In this document: one piece after another, positions 1 to 9,931 of the stretch | Numbering within the stretch: position 1 is the first letter of the stretch | Layout of the letters: the number at the start of each line of letters is the position of its first letter | Source of the DNA: Hyphochytrium catenoides | Taxonomy: Eukaryota; Sar; Hyphochytriomycetes; Hyphochytriales; Hyphochytriaceae | Length of the DNA stretch: 31,660 bases | Reading direction: 5' to 3' | Assembly (NCBI GenBank): GCA_900088475.1 | Contig: FLMG01002689.1 | Coordinates: 1 to 31,660 of the forward strand | The notes under the pieces: model-generated | The model's database searches: none | What the model saw: the letters and a program-made list of their open reading frames with translations, nothing else | What the model was told of the DNA's origin: nothing | Position numbers and translations under genes: made by a program

Positions 1-468
1 ACTCTGGAGCTGCTTGAGACTAAAGCTACGAAGCTGGACCGGAGGGTATGTTGGCCGCATCGGATTGACTGTATGCGAATTAGCTTCTTCTTCCAAGCTT
101 GGCCTAAATGACTTCCAACAGATCCAGGTCACCGAAGTGGCACTAAAAGAGCTTGATAGTGTTCGACCCAAGAAGGTATACGGCTCTTCGATTCGCTTGA
201 CATAACCTGTTACCGAGATGGATCAAATCTGTTGGTCTGTTTCAGGCTACCTATATACAGAGAGGAAATCTTTTATTTATGGAGCGTCGTGATGGTTGTG
301 TCAAGCGGTGCCAAGGTGAGGATCACCCTTCAAAGGTCTCTCACCTCTCTGAACCAGATGCTAATAGGAGCATCTGCAGACGAGCTTTCGGCGCTTCAAA
401 AGCAGCGTTTCGCAGTTGGAGAGAACATAGTGAAGGCTAGAAGAAAGGAGTCCGAAGCTCGGAACTAG
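1..468 (+). CDS. PFDN1: Prefoldin subunit 1-like, 3' part (4 exons visible)
   Basis: Prefoldin is a heterohexameric cytosolic co-chaperone that hands nascent actin and tubulin to the CCT chaperonin; subunit 1 is a beta-type subunit made of two helices joined by a beta hairpin. Exons I infer: 1-45, 98-175, 246-315, 380-468, with introns of 52, 70 and 64 nt whose phases (0, 0, 1) all match. The product shows 93 residues to the TAG stop; known subunits are about 120-130, so roughly 30 N-terminal residues lie left of the window. The stretch ALKELDSVRPKKATYIQRGN aligns without gaps to the hairpin region of plant and animal subunit 1 (conserved LxEL, TY and G positions), followed by a charged helix (DELSALQKQRF onward). 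The identification rests on this short region; another small beta-prefoldin is the alternative. Confidence 0.65.
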
Positions 469-2521
469 TGTTTCATCACCCTTATGCCTGGCGACAACGA
501 CCCAGAATGATGACGTGGGCTCATCTTCGGCCGCTCCCATATCTGTGAGAAAAGTGAATCTGCAGGCTTTGCTATGTTCCGCACCAAGACGCCAGTTTCG
601 ACTTGCAGGGATGGGTAACGGCTTGCCGAGACAGTGGTGATCGCCGAAGGAAGAATGCGAAAGAAGAGAAAAGTGGGACTATATGCCCATGACTGTTTCT
701 ACCGAGGGTATCACCTGACACTGAAAGGAGGTCTCTATTCTCCTCCTCGTACGTCTGACCGATGAATGTCGCTGCATTATGGTTCTGCGCGCGCGAATCT
801 TCCCTCAAGGGTTATGAGCGCCTGCACTTTCGATCCAAGATAGATTCAGCTAGACTAAGAGATCTGTTAGTTCTTCCTCTCAGAATGGACATGCATACCA
901 GGATCCTAAAGCTCGTGCATCTCCTCCTCCCTGTTTCCACCCCCAAATGCCCACGCATGTCACCTATACCCAGGACTCCCGCTGCCTGATGGCTGTTGCT
1001 GTTATCACTAGGTCTCACCCCTTCTCGTCTTCTTCGGCATGCTGCTGTGTGTTGCTCTTCTTCCCCTGCTTCCTGACCAGAAAGCCACAATATATTCTCT
1101 ATCTAGATGGGGAGACCAAGCCTAAAAGGAACAGGAGGCTCAGAAAGACGAGAGAGAGGAGGACGAAGAGGTTCAGGAGGAAGAGCTTAAAGTAGTTCCT
1201 TTCTGATGCTCAAGGATCACTACCACTATAGTTCTTTGGCATGTCCTCTCACCTGCGGCATCTGCCGCTTCTACAATTAGATCAACGCCTATCTTGTTGG
1301 GACTGGAGATACAGCTCATTGTCTTCCCTATACTGTAATGGGTTAATGACAAGGGAATCCGGTAGCTAATTCAGAGGACTCTAGCAATACTTTTACGGAG
1401 TGGCTTCAGACTTTGACATTTACCAAAGCCATTCTCAGCTCTGGGACGGTTTCGCTGCCAAATTTCTCTTCAGCCCTCTCCTTGGCTGCCGTAGTTCTCT
1501 AACTGTCCTTCGGGATTGTAGCAGTGGAGTTTATGATAGACAGGGTACATAATCGTCCTTAAGTCACCAAGCTTAGGTCCGACCGCTGTCCCTGCCGGCA
1601 CCCATGGTACTACTGGTCTCTGATAGCTGTTCAGCTTCGGTGTGCCTCGTACTCTGCCCAGGGCCTCCCATCAGAACGTACAACCCAAAGATGGCCTCGT
1701 GGTAAATGGGCCATCTGACATGTGACAACACAGTAGCATGCCAGGAAAGGCTGCATGTCGGAGGTACAAAAACCCCAGATAATCTCTACTTAGTGCGTTT
1801 TGATGGGAGCCTGGTCTGGAGACTCTGCGACTCTTCCAGCAAGCAAGCTCATCAACATCAACAACATAGAAGGCTTTGGACTGATGGCACGAGAGGTCTC
1901 CAAAAGGCATTGAAAAGTGCTCTTTGAAGCTCTAGCCAAGGATCCGTTAGATCGACTTATCATTATCTGGGTCGAACATCGGGTGACCCAAGTAACTGCA
2001 TCGCCCACCCTCAGATAACAATACTGTCAAGCTTGGTCACACCATGTTCCGTAACACCCTTTATACCCACCCAAGTCTCTGGCTTACTGGTTTTGGAATA
2101 AGGTGAGACAAATGCATACTGATCAGTAATACAATGCATGAGAAGGGAGTAACGTACATATCTGGGTATCGCATAAGGATAATAATAGTCCACTCGAACT
2201 CCGCATATGGCTAGGATAATACATAGCGCTCAGGTCCTGGTAAGAAAATGGCGAAACGGCTTGGAGATGTTTCCTTTCATCGACATTGACTCCTCCCGTC
2301 ACCGGCGCTCGATCGCGGCTCCTCCTCTGGCTGAGCCCTGAGCCCAGCCTCCTGAAGGTCTGTTGCTGCTCTCAGCGCTGCGCGGCTTCTTACCCGCCCG
2401 TCCAGCTGTCAGTTTTTCACTTCCTGGCCTCATCTCTAATCCGTCAGAGTACGTTTCGGCTGTACAAGCTCCCAGAGCAAGAAACGTTATTACCTGTGCT
2501 CACAGCGCTGCCTTCTTGACG
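469..2521. other. Unassigned stretch between the prefoldin-like gene and ARL3
   Basis: I recognise no gene here. Short open stretches on the + strand look partly coding, notably 630-755 (LAETVVIAEGR..., then a YAHDCFYRGYHLTL segment) and about 848-1195, which ends in a very basic tail and a TAG. The latter contains a possible 69-nt in-frame intron (1012-1080). Short minus-strand frames between 1671 and 2193 match no family I know. Positions 2286-2521 are the likely 5' leader of ARL3. Confidence 0.4.
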
Positions 2522-3200
2522 ATGGGACTTCTTACTCTTCTTAGAAAGCTCAAGAAGACAGATAATGAGGCCCGTATCCTTGTGCTTGGGCTCGATAATG
2601 CTGGCAAGACCACCATCCTAAAGAAGCTATCTGACGAGGATATCTCGCATATTATGCCGACCCAGGGATTCAATATCAAGTCCTTGATGTCAAATGGCTT
2701 CAAGCTAAATGTGTGGGACATTGGAGGACAGAAGACGATCCGCCCGTACTGGAGAAACTATTTCGACCAGACTGACGCCGTTGTAAGTATTGGGTTGAGA
2801 CATGCGTACATTGACGCTTTTTCTAACCAAGTCTCGCTCTCGCAGATCTACGTCATCGACAGTGCGGACAGGAGAAGACTGGAGGAAACTGGTGTGGAGT
2901 TTGGACAGCTTTTGGAGGAGGACAAGCTCAGTGGTGTGCCTGTGCTAATCTTTGCTAACAAGCAGGACCTCCTTAACGCACTTCCCGCCTCTGAGGTAAG
3001 GAGATCTTACTTCTTAGTTGCCTTTGACAACACCTGACTTATGATTTGTTGATCAGATTTCTCAAGGTCTCAACCTTCACAGTCTCAGAGATAGGCCTTG
3101 GCAGATTCAAGCTTGTTCAGCGAAGACTGCGGAGGGTCTTCAGGAGGGAATGGAGTGGATTGTTAGCCAGATCAACAAGGGACCGCGCGACGATGAGTAA
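2522..3200 (+). CDS. ARL3: ARL3, ADP-ribosylation factor-like small GTPase
   Basis: ARL3 in its GTP form releases lipidated cargo from the carriers PDE6D and UNC119 inside cilia; RP2 is its GAP and ARL13B its exchange factor. Exons 2522-2782, 2846-2995 and 3057-3200 give 184 residues (human ARL3 has 182). Visible G motifs: P-loop GLDNAGKT (23-30), switch I threonine in PTQGFN (46-51), switch II WDIGGQ (65-70), base recognition NKQD (125-128), and SAK near the C-terminus. The N-terminus [11 protein letters not shown] is typical of the ARL3 amphipathic helix, and [12 protein letters not shown] and [16 protein letters not shown] are ARL3/ARL2-type signatures; ARL2 is less likely because of the N-terminus. 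The start is the first ATG in frame. Introns are 63 nt (a multiple of three without a stop) and 61 nt. Confidence 0.97.
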
Positions 3201-3948
3201 GATAACATTGCCCTTTAGCCGGTTAACAAGACTTGCTAGAAACAGTCTGCTCACTGCTATTACCTAAGCGGTGGTTCTATCCCAGTGTAAAGATTAATGA
3301 AATGCAAACGCTCATATATTCTAACTTGTACACTTTCCGCGACAGGGCGCGCAGCCCTTTTTAACATCGCGAAGTGTATCTCTACTCAAGAGAATTAACT
3401 TTATCTTGTGTATTAATTTGCTTCTTTGTCTCTCCTTGTGCTTGCGGGGGCCAAATCCAGAACTGTTGATCACTGTGGCCCTGTGGGATGAGAGTGCTTA
3501 TCGATCCAGTTATGAGAGGCAGGATGGGAGGATGAGGCAAGAGTATCTGCACTCTTCCTTGTCTGATGTGCGGCACGAGGACGAGAGGACCGTGCTGCGT
3601 TGCGTGCTCAAAGCCTCTAACTGTCATGACGGTTGATAGTGAGGTCAGATTCTGTACAGTATGGAACTATTTCGTACCTGTTAGGAATAAGATCGGTCCA
3701 GACCAAAATACCGTTACCCCATCCAACCAATCAACTGAAGTGTCAGAAGGACCATAAAAAAGCTCAGGCTTCGCATCAGAAACTTCTCACCAGACTGGGA
3801 AGGAACTGAAGAAGCTCATCTTTTGAAGCTTCTGGGGCAGCTGAAGCTGTACCTTCTTGCATGTTCAGTCGTGCAGTCACAGCAGGTCTTTCTGTGGAGC
3901 TTTGACCCGTATCGTGGCTGTAGAGTGCTGTGAGGGCTGTAGGGTAAG
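3201..3948. other. ARL3 to DBP4 intergenic region
   Basis: This holds the ARL3 3' end and DBP4 5' leader. A 76-codon frame at 3406-3636 and its antisense match nothing I recognise. No promoter motif stands out. Confidence 0.5.
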
Positions 3949-6900
3949 ATGGCGGAGCGCGGAAGAACTAGAGCAGCTAAAGGTTTGGCCAGAAAGCAGA
4001 TGAGCGAACCTGGGAAGAGAGAAAAGTCGGTGGTGGAGCTCAGTGAGAAAGAGAAAAAGAAGCTGAAGGATAAAGAGACAGCAGAGATAAAACAGCTAGA
4101 ACAGAAGATTGAGGAATCTACTCCTGCACGAGGGGAGCAGCCTACGGCATCGACCACTTTCGCAGACTTGCCCTTGTCCACATACACTCAAGAAGGTATG
4201 GGGGACTTGTACTAAGCGTCTTAGGCTTTCAACCTAACGCTTTTCTCCTTAGCTCTGGCAGAAGCTGGCTATGTGGAGCCAACCCAGATTCAGATCGCTT
4301 CAATTCCTCATGCATTAGCGGGGTAAGCTGTAGTTGGAGCCAACCTAGATTGCCAAGCTGACCGTCGACGATCTCACTACTCACTGTTGGTCCTTCCTTG
4401 CACGCCTGCACCCCTTCTCTCTCTCTCTTTCTCTGTTCTCTGTATGTATATCCTTGTCCACCCATCGTGTGTCCAGGCGAGATATCCTAGGTGCAGCGAA
4501 GACGGGATCCGGAAAAACCCTAGGTGAGAAGAATCCATGTGTGTTGAATAGTAACCCCAGCTAAAGCTCTATATCCCAGCATTCCTGATCCCTCTTCTTG
4601 AGCGACTCTATCGAAAGCGGTGGTCCTCCATTGATGGTGTTGGCGCCATCGTTATCTCGCCAACACGTGAACTTGCTATGCAAATCTTCGAGGTGCTAAG
4701 GAAAGTAGGGAAAAAGCACAGCTTTAGTGCTGGGTTGGTTGTGGGTGGCAAGGACTTTAAGTTGGAGCAAACGCATGTACCGCGTATGTCGATCATTATA
4801 TGCACCCCTGGTCGTCTTTTGCAGCACTTGGAGCAAACTCCTGGCATGGAAGTGAGCAATCTAGAGGTGAGAAAGTCTAAATCGTGTCACTTTCTCCATT
4901 CGTCAATATCTTAAGCTCACCTTATGGTTCTCTCTTCTGGGTTCGTTGACGGACACTGGGTAGTCAGTCAGCCAGTCTGTCCTTGCTCTTGTCTCGTGCT
5001 TGTCTAACCTTGCATTCGGTAGGTGCTCGTTCTTGATGAAGCAGACCGCATTCTGGACCTGGGCTTTTCTGCGCAGCTGAATTCAATCATCAAGTATCTG
5101 CCAGGGGCTGGGCAGAGACAAACCATGCTCTTCTCTGCTACCCAGACCAAATCAGTGAAAGATTTGGCCAGGTTAAGCCTTGACAAACCGGAGTATCTTG
5201 GCGTCCATGAGAAGTCTGAGGCAGCGACCCCAGCGACACTGATACAGAGTTATGTGGTCTGTGAACTCGGGGCTAAGATGGACACTCTCTGGTCATTCCT
5301 CAAGTCTCATGTAAAGTCGAAGATCATTGCTTTTTTCAGCACCAGCAGACAGGTGAGTTACCTTATTATGAGCCTAGCCAGACAAGGGTTCTGTTAAAGG
5401 AGTTAAGAGAGATGGAAACACAGATTATGAAGCAAAGAAATAGGGGAGCAGAGGGATATCCACTTCACTCCTTTGTTACCGCTCTTCATGCCTTTGAGGG
5501 TGAACTTTGAGCGTGAAGAGTTGGCTAGTCTCACGAGGTTGCTCATGCCAGGTGAGGTTCGCCCACGAGGCCTTCTGCAAGCTGCAGCCAGGACTACCGG
5601 TCATGTGCTTGCATGGAAAAATCAAGCAGGAGCGCCGTACTGCAATATTCTATGACTTTGTAAATAGGCCGGCGGCGGTTCTCTTCGCCACCGACATTGC
5701 GGCCAGAGGTCTTGATTTTCCAGCCATTGACTGGGTTGTCCAAGTGGACTGCCCTGAAGATACCGCGACCTATATCCACCGCGTAGGTCGAACTGCGCGG
5801 TATAATAAAGGCGGCAAGTCGTTACTGATGCTTCTGCCGCCGGAAGAAGGTCAGCGCAAAAAGGGGCTCCGCTGACGGCCTCCCGCTGACGTCGCTCCTC
5901 CTACTCTCTTGCATCTCTGCTTCTTCCAGGCATTGTAGAGCACTTGAAGTCAGCCAAGATTCCAATCTCTAAGATTCAAGCAAACCCGAACAAGCTGCTT
6001 TCCATACAGGGCAAGATCGCAGGGTTGACTGCAGAGTTTGGAGAACTGAGGGTTCTTGCACAAAAGGCTTTTATGTCTTACGTACGCTCGGTCCATCTGA
6101 TGCCAGACAAAGAGATATTCAAGGTTGAAAACCTCAAGCTGGAAGAGTATGCACACTCCCTCGGCCTCGTGGGTGCACCAAGGATCAAACTGTTTGATGA
6201 GACTCTCAGTCGTGAGAGTCTAAGGCAGCAGAAGAATCGTAGCACCAAGCTGCAGGCTCTGAAAGAAAAGATTAAAGCAGAGAAGGAGAGACGTAGACAG
6301 GCGCGAGAACAGCTTAAAGCAGAGAAGCTAGCGAAAGAGCGTTCAAAGCAAAACGCACCCTCAGATAGCAGTTCAGAGTCGAGCGATGAGGAAGACGTGA
6401 TGCCCAAACGGGCTGGCGGAGAGAACATCGAGAAGGCGAAGACGGCTTCTCAAGGAATGCGCAAGGCGGACGAGGGCGATGACTTCCTTGTTGTCAAGCG
6501 CAAGATTGACTGGAAGGAGCCTGATGAGGACTCAGGGGACCGGCCTGAAACAAGCACGAAGAAGCCTAAGAAGCTAAAGATTAGGCCCGATCGGCCGATC
6601 TCTGACGGCAAAAAGATAATCTTCGACGACGAGGGTGATACGGTAGAGAGCTCATTTGAGCGCATTGTGAGCAAGGAAGGCACAAAGGAAGAAGCTCTTC
6701 ACAAGGACCCTAAGGAGCTTGCACTGGAGAATGAGAAGTATATTGCCGAGGTTGCTGCAAGGCTGAAGCTTCGGGAGGAGGAAGACAAACAGAGAGAGCG
6801 TGAGCGCATTCAAGAGAAACATCGCAAGCGCCGTCTAAAGGAAAAGGCTCCCAAGCCCAGCCAAGAAGTTGGGGTCACGTTAGGGCACATGGAAGAGGAA

Positions 6901-7113
6901 TACGAGGATGATGCCAGTGATGCTAGAGAGAGCTCTGCAAAAGACTCATCAGGAGAGAGCTTGAGCGAAGGAGAGAGTGAGAGCGCGGACAACAGTGACC
7001 AGGAGATGGAAGAGAGAGACGAGCAAGAAGAAAAGCGGGAGTCCACCAAGCTGAAGTCGCGGGAGGATCTGGTGCTGAAGCTTCTCTCCTCTCGTCGGAA
7101 GGATAGAAGTTGA
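3949..7113 (+). CDS. DBP4: DBP4/DDX10 ATP-dependent DEAD-box RNA helicase
   Basis: This nucleolar helicase acts in the small-subunit processome, where yeast Dbp4 is needed for release of the U14 snoRNA and 18S rRNA maturation. Exons: 3949-4195, 4253-4322, 4477-4523, 4580-4866, 5023-5352, 5552-5849, 5930-7113; all phases agree and the product is 820 residues. Motifs in order: motif I AKTGSGKT (113-120), Ia PTRELA (149-154), Ib TPGR, II DEAD (222-225), III SAT (255-257), V ARGLD (378-382), [10 protein letters not shown] (403-410). DBP4-specific signatures follow DEAD ([23 protein letters not shown]) and the helicase core (SYVRSVHLM...DKEIF, then EYAHSLGL). The C-terminal 350 residues are highly charged, with [13 protein letters not shown] and a terminal [11 protein letters not shown] as in the family. 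The start is the first ATG, in context AAGATGG. Confidence 0.97.
4323..4476 (+). other. DBP4 intron 2, carrying a partial copy of the adjacent exon
   Basis: The 154-nt intron begins GTAAGC and ends in a pyrimidine tract and CCAG. At 4335-4351 it repeats exon positions 4274-4290 with one mismatch (tggagccaacc[c/t]agatt). The copy is on the intron side of the donor, so it does not enter the protein. Confidence 0.7.
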
Positions 7114-8390
7114 GTCCTTGGACCTTGCTAGACACCAAAGATATATTTATTGTCTCTCTGCTTTGATCTAATAAGAGCATGATCATAATGGACAGAAAGA
7201 TGGTGGCTCGAGTCTCTTTCTCCCGCTAATGGTGCGACTCCATAGCAGATTCCACTTCTTCTGACATCTACGATAAGTCGAGCTTTGATCGAGTGCAAGA
7301 CACTCAAACAGACAATGGCCGATTTGCCCTTGTTATGGCCGCTTTGTCTAGCCTAATTCTTCCAAACAGCGGCCATAGACCATCCTTAGGTTGACCACTT
7401 CCTAGTGGTCGCACCTATCTTGCGGACAGCGCACCCGTGGCCCGATTAGGCGTCGTTAACTGCCGCTGCCCCTGGGGACGGTCGCCCTTGGAAGATCGAG
7501 AGAAGGAGGAGTAGCTTGGGTCCCTGGGAGCATCCTTTCACCGCTACGTCCTCCACACCAAGCACCACATCTTCTCTATCGGAACACAGATCTTGCGCAT
7601 GAATGGCTATCTTGAAGACGTAAGGCAAGATTATTGTCGTCTGTTCGGTTCGACCATGAGGTCAAAGGTAAGGCAATAAAGCTCTTAGAGTATGGCATCT
7701 TCATCGTGAAGTCTCCTCCTGCTAGCCCAGCCAGCCAGCCTCCGCAACTGACTAGCGCAGCACAAGACGGTAGTGGCACCATGACATTTAGCTGTGCCTT
7801 TCATCAACAAACGATGGCCGCTCAGCATGGCTGGGTTGCAGACATATGTGGCTGCAGGTCACAAGTGACGTGCCGGCTCTTTTCAGTGCTAAGAGCTCAA
7901 GCTGCAGCGGAACGGACTTGTAACAGTAACAGTCTACCAGGAGCCACTCCTTCCTGTTCAGGGGGATAGGAGGAGACAGGAAGCAAAGGCTGCTTGTTTG
8001 TTGGAAGTTTCCGGCAGCGCTCCCCCATCACCCGTCGGCTCTACTAGTCTGGCTAGCTTGCCTGCGCCACAGTGACGATTGAAACAGGCCAAGACGCTTG
8101 ACGTGACGCACGGAAAGAGGGTCAAACAGGAGTTGGGAACTCTTGGGAGACCCTGATCATACTGATTGATGACAGGGTTCTTGGCAGATAACGGCAACGG
8201 AAGAAAGGTAACTAACTGCTGGCGAAGGGCCATGGACTGCTCTCAGTCAACCTGGGGCGCTTTGTCTCGAGGTTCTAATAACATTTGTACCTTCACCTAT
8301 GCAAAATGGGCTTGCGCATGTGTATCGTGCGAGGAGAGATGGTCTGGTCAGGAGGCATCTCTAAGATTTGTCGTGTCCACGAAGTGGCTA
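7114..8390. other. Unassigned stretch after DBP4
   Basis: No gene is recognised. The + strand frame at 7511-7666 (SFHRYVLHTKHHIFSIGTQI and onward) looks coding-like and ends at AAG|GTAAGG, a good donor, but both flanks are unclear and the antisense frame (7446-7628) is also open. A frame at 7634-7969 matches no family. Nothing else stands out. Confidence 0.35.
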
Positions 8391-8394
<4 letters not shown>

Positions 8395-8427
<33 letters not shown>

Positions 8428-8772
8428 CACTTTTTTCTGCTTATCATGTCTTTCAGTCCGTGCTCCCTCTCTCTTATTACAGTTCTTATTCCTCTCGCTC
8501 TCTCCCTCATCATCACGGGTATTATTCTACTCTTTCTCTCTCTCTCTCTCTCTCTCTCCCTCTTCCCCGCTCTCTCTCTCTCTCTTTCTGTCTGTCTGTC
8601 TCCCCCTCTATCTGTCCGCTCTCTCGCCTTCTCTTTCCTATTCTCCCCTTATCTCTCTCTCTCTCTTCCCTCTTTCTCGCTCTTTTTCCCTCTTTCTCTC
8701 TCTCTCTTTCTGTCTGTCTCTCTCTCCCTCTATCTGTCCGCTCTCTTTCTCTCTTTCCTATTCTCCCCTTAT
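8395..8772. repeat. (CT)n microsatellite with a duplicated pyrimidine-rich unit
   Basis: Nearly pure pyrimidine on the + strand. It contains (CT)15 at 8395-8424, another run at about 8535-8558, and two diverged copies of a longer unit: 8585-8652 and 8707-8772. Both copies share tttctgtctgtct, a ctatctgtccgctctct core and an ending ttctccccttat, about 120 nt apart. The long frames on both strands here are by-products of the repeat. Confidence 0.9.
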
Positions 8773-9406
8773 CAGTGCACGCAAGTAGTGTGGGCCGTAC
8801 CTCCAGACCCCGCCCTGGTTCCAGTAGTCCATACACAGCCAAGGCCTCTACTGTTTTATCCTCCTGTCTCAAAACAGTAGAGCAGCATTCCCCCAGGTTA
8901 TGCTTAGTACTAAGGAGTACGCGCCCCATGGTAGCAAGCAATAAGAGTCTGACCTGTACAGTCAAAGCAAGGCCCATGCTTTGACTTCCTAATGATGATG
9001 AGCCCCTGCACTCTGTCTCCTCACACTTTAGGCAGCACCGGCCTAAGATAGGCTTACTTCTTAGGAACTACTGCGCATTTCCAGTCCTGGTGCCACTGGT
9101 AAGCAGCACGATCGGAGAGAGGGTCTTTGTCTTCTGCTGCACTCTTTTATTGCAGAGTCGGACAGTCTAGAACTACAGGCTGAGTACAGGGCTCAGCCAG
9201 CCGTCGAGTCATGGGTGGCGAAGCTCAATTTTTAATCAGACGCAAGGGACATACTAAAGAAAGAAGATAAAGCAAGATACGGACCGTCAGAAACATACAG
9301 AACATGGACTGCCCACCTTGACAAAACGAGGACATGACATGACCTGCCGTTCTCTCGCTCCCACGCAGACTATTTCTCTAATTTTAGCTCTCTCTCCTTC
9401 ATCTCT

Positions 9407-9410
<4 letters not shown>
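8773..9410. other. Non-coding or unassigned stretch
   Basis: I see no supportable gene between the two CT-repeat areas apart from the inverted repeat listed separately. Confidence 0.5.
8848..8880. other. Perfect 10-bp inverted repeat with 13-nt loop
   Basis: Left arm ctactgtttt (8848-8857) and right arm aaaacagtag (8871-8880) are exact reverse complements separated by 13 nt. No T-run follows and no gene ends here, so its role is unknown. Confidence 0.75.

Positions 9411-9444
<34 letters not shown>
9411..9444. repeat. (CT)17 microsatellite
   Basis: Uninterrupted CT dinucleotide repeat in a wider pyrimidine-rich stretch from about 9380, some 490 nt upstream of the membrane-protein start. Confidence 0.95.
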
Positions 9445-9447
<3 letters not shown>

Positions 9448-9931
9448 GCCTCTGCCTCTTCATTTAGGTTCACGTGAGTCTGCTTCTTCGCTCCTTGTTA
9501 TGGTTAGGCTTGCTTCTCCTTTGTTTTTCTTGAACAATCACCGTGCTCATTGCCATTCGCTGTCATGTCTTCTGCCATCTTCTACCTTTGCACTCTTGCT
9601 CGCACGTCCTGTCCTCTTGCACGTCCTTCCGGCACTGGAACCCGGCTCTGGTCCTTCTTATGCTCTTACGAGCGTGCTTATCCGTCACTGCCTCTAAGTC
9701 CGAATGGATGCCGTCTCCACACGAACCTCTCTTCTACTCCCTTTACCATGGACCGCCAAGTCCTGGCCACAATGTACTTCTAGCGAAGGCTTACGTTACT
9801 CTTGCCAGAAGCTTCAAAGTCCAAAGAGCGTCGCTGGCCGCAAGCGGGAATTCTGCGCCGCCCTCCAATTCTGTGCAGTACCCATCGTGCTAGGCGCTCC
9901 AAGGGACTTCTGCCTGTAAGCTGGCGGCACC

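Noticed and set aside
2363..2521. In-frame extension of ARL3 upstream of its ATG, resembling a targeting peptide
   Set aside because: It contains no ATG; the ATG at 2522 gives the exact family N-terminus.
6078..7049. Minus-strand Ser/Leu-rich frames opposite the DBP4 tail
   Set aside because: They mirror the Glu/Lys-rich DBP4 C-terminus.
7640..7665. tRNA-like GGTTCGACC T-loop motif
   Set aside because: The flanking bases do not form a T stem and no acceptor or anticodon arm is present.
7634..7969. 111-codon + frame after DBP4
   Set aside because: It begins in the middle of another open stretch, has no signature and mixed low-complexity content.
8166..8984. Long frames on both strands over the CT repeat
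   Set aside because: Composition is Leu/Ser or Arg/Glu repeats produced by the dinucleotide tract in every frame.
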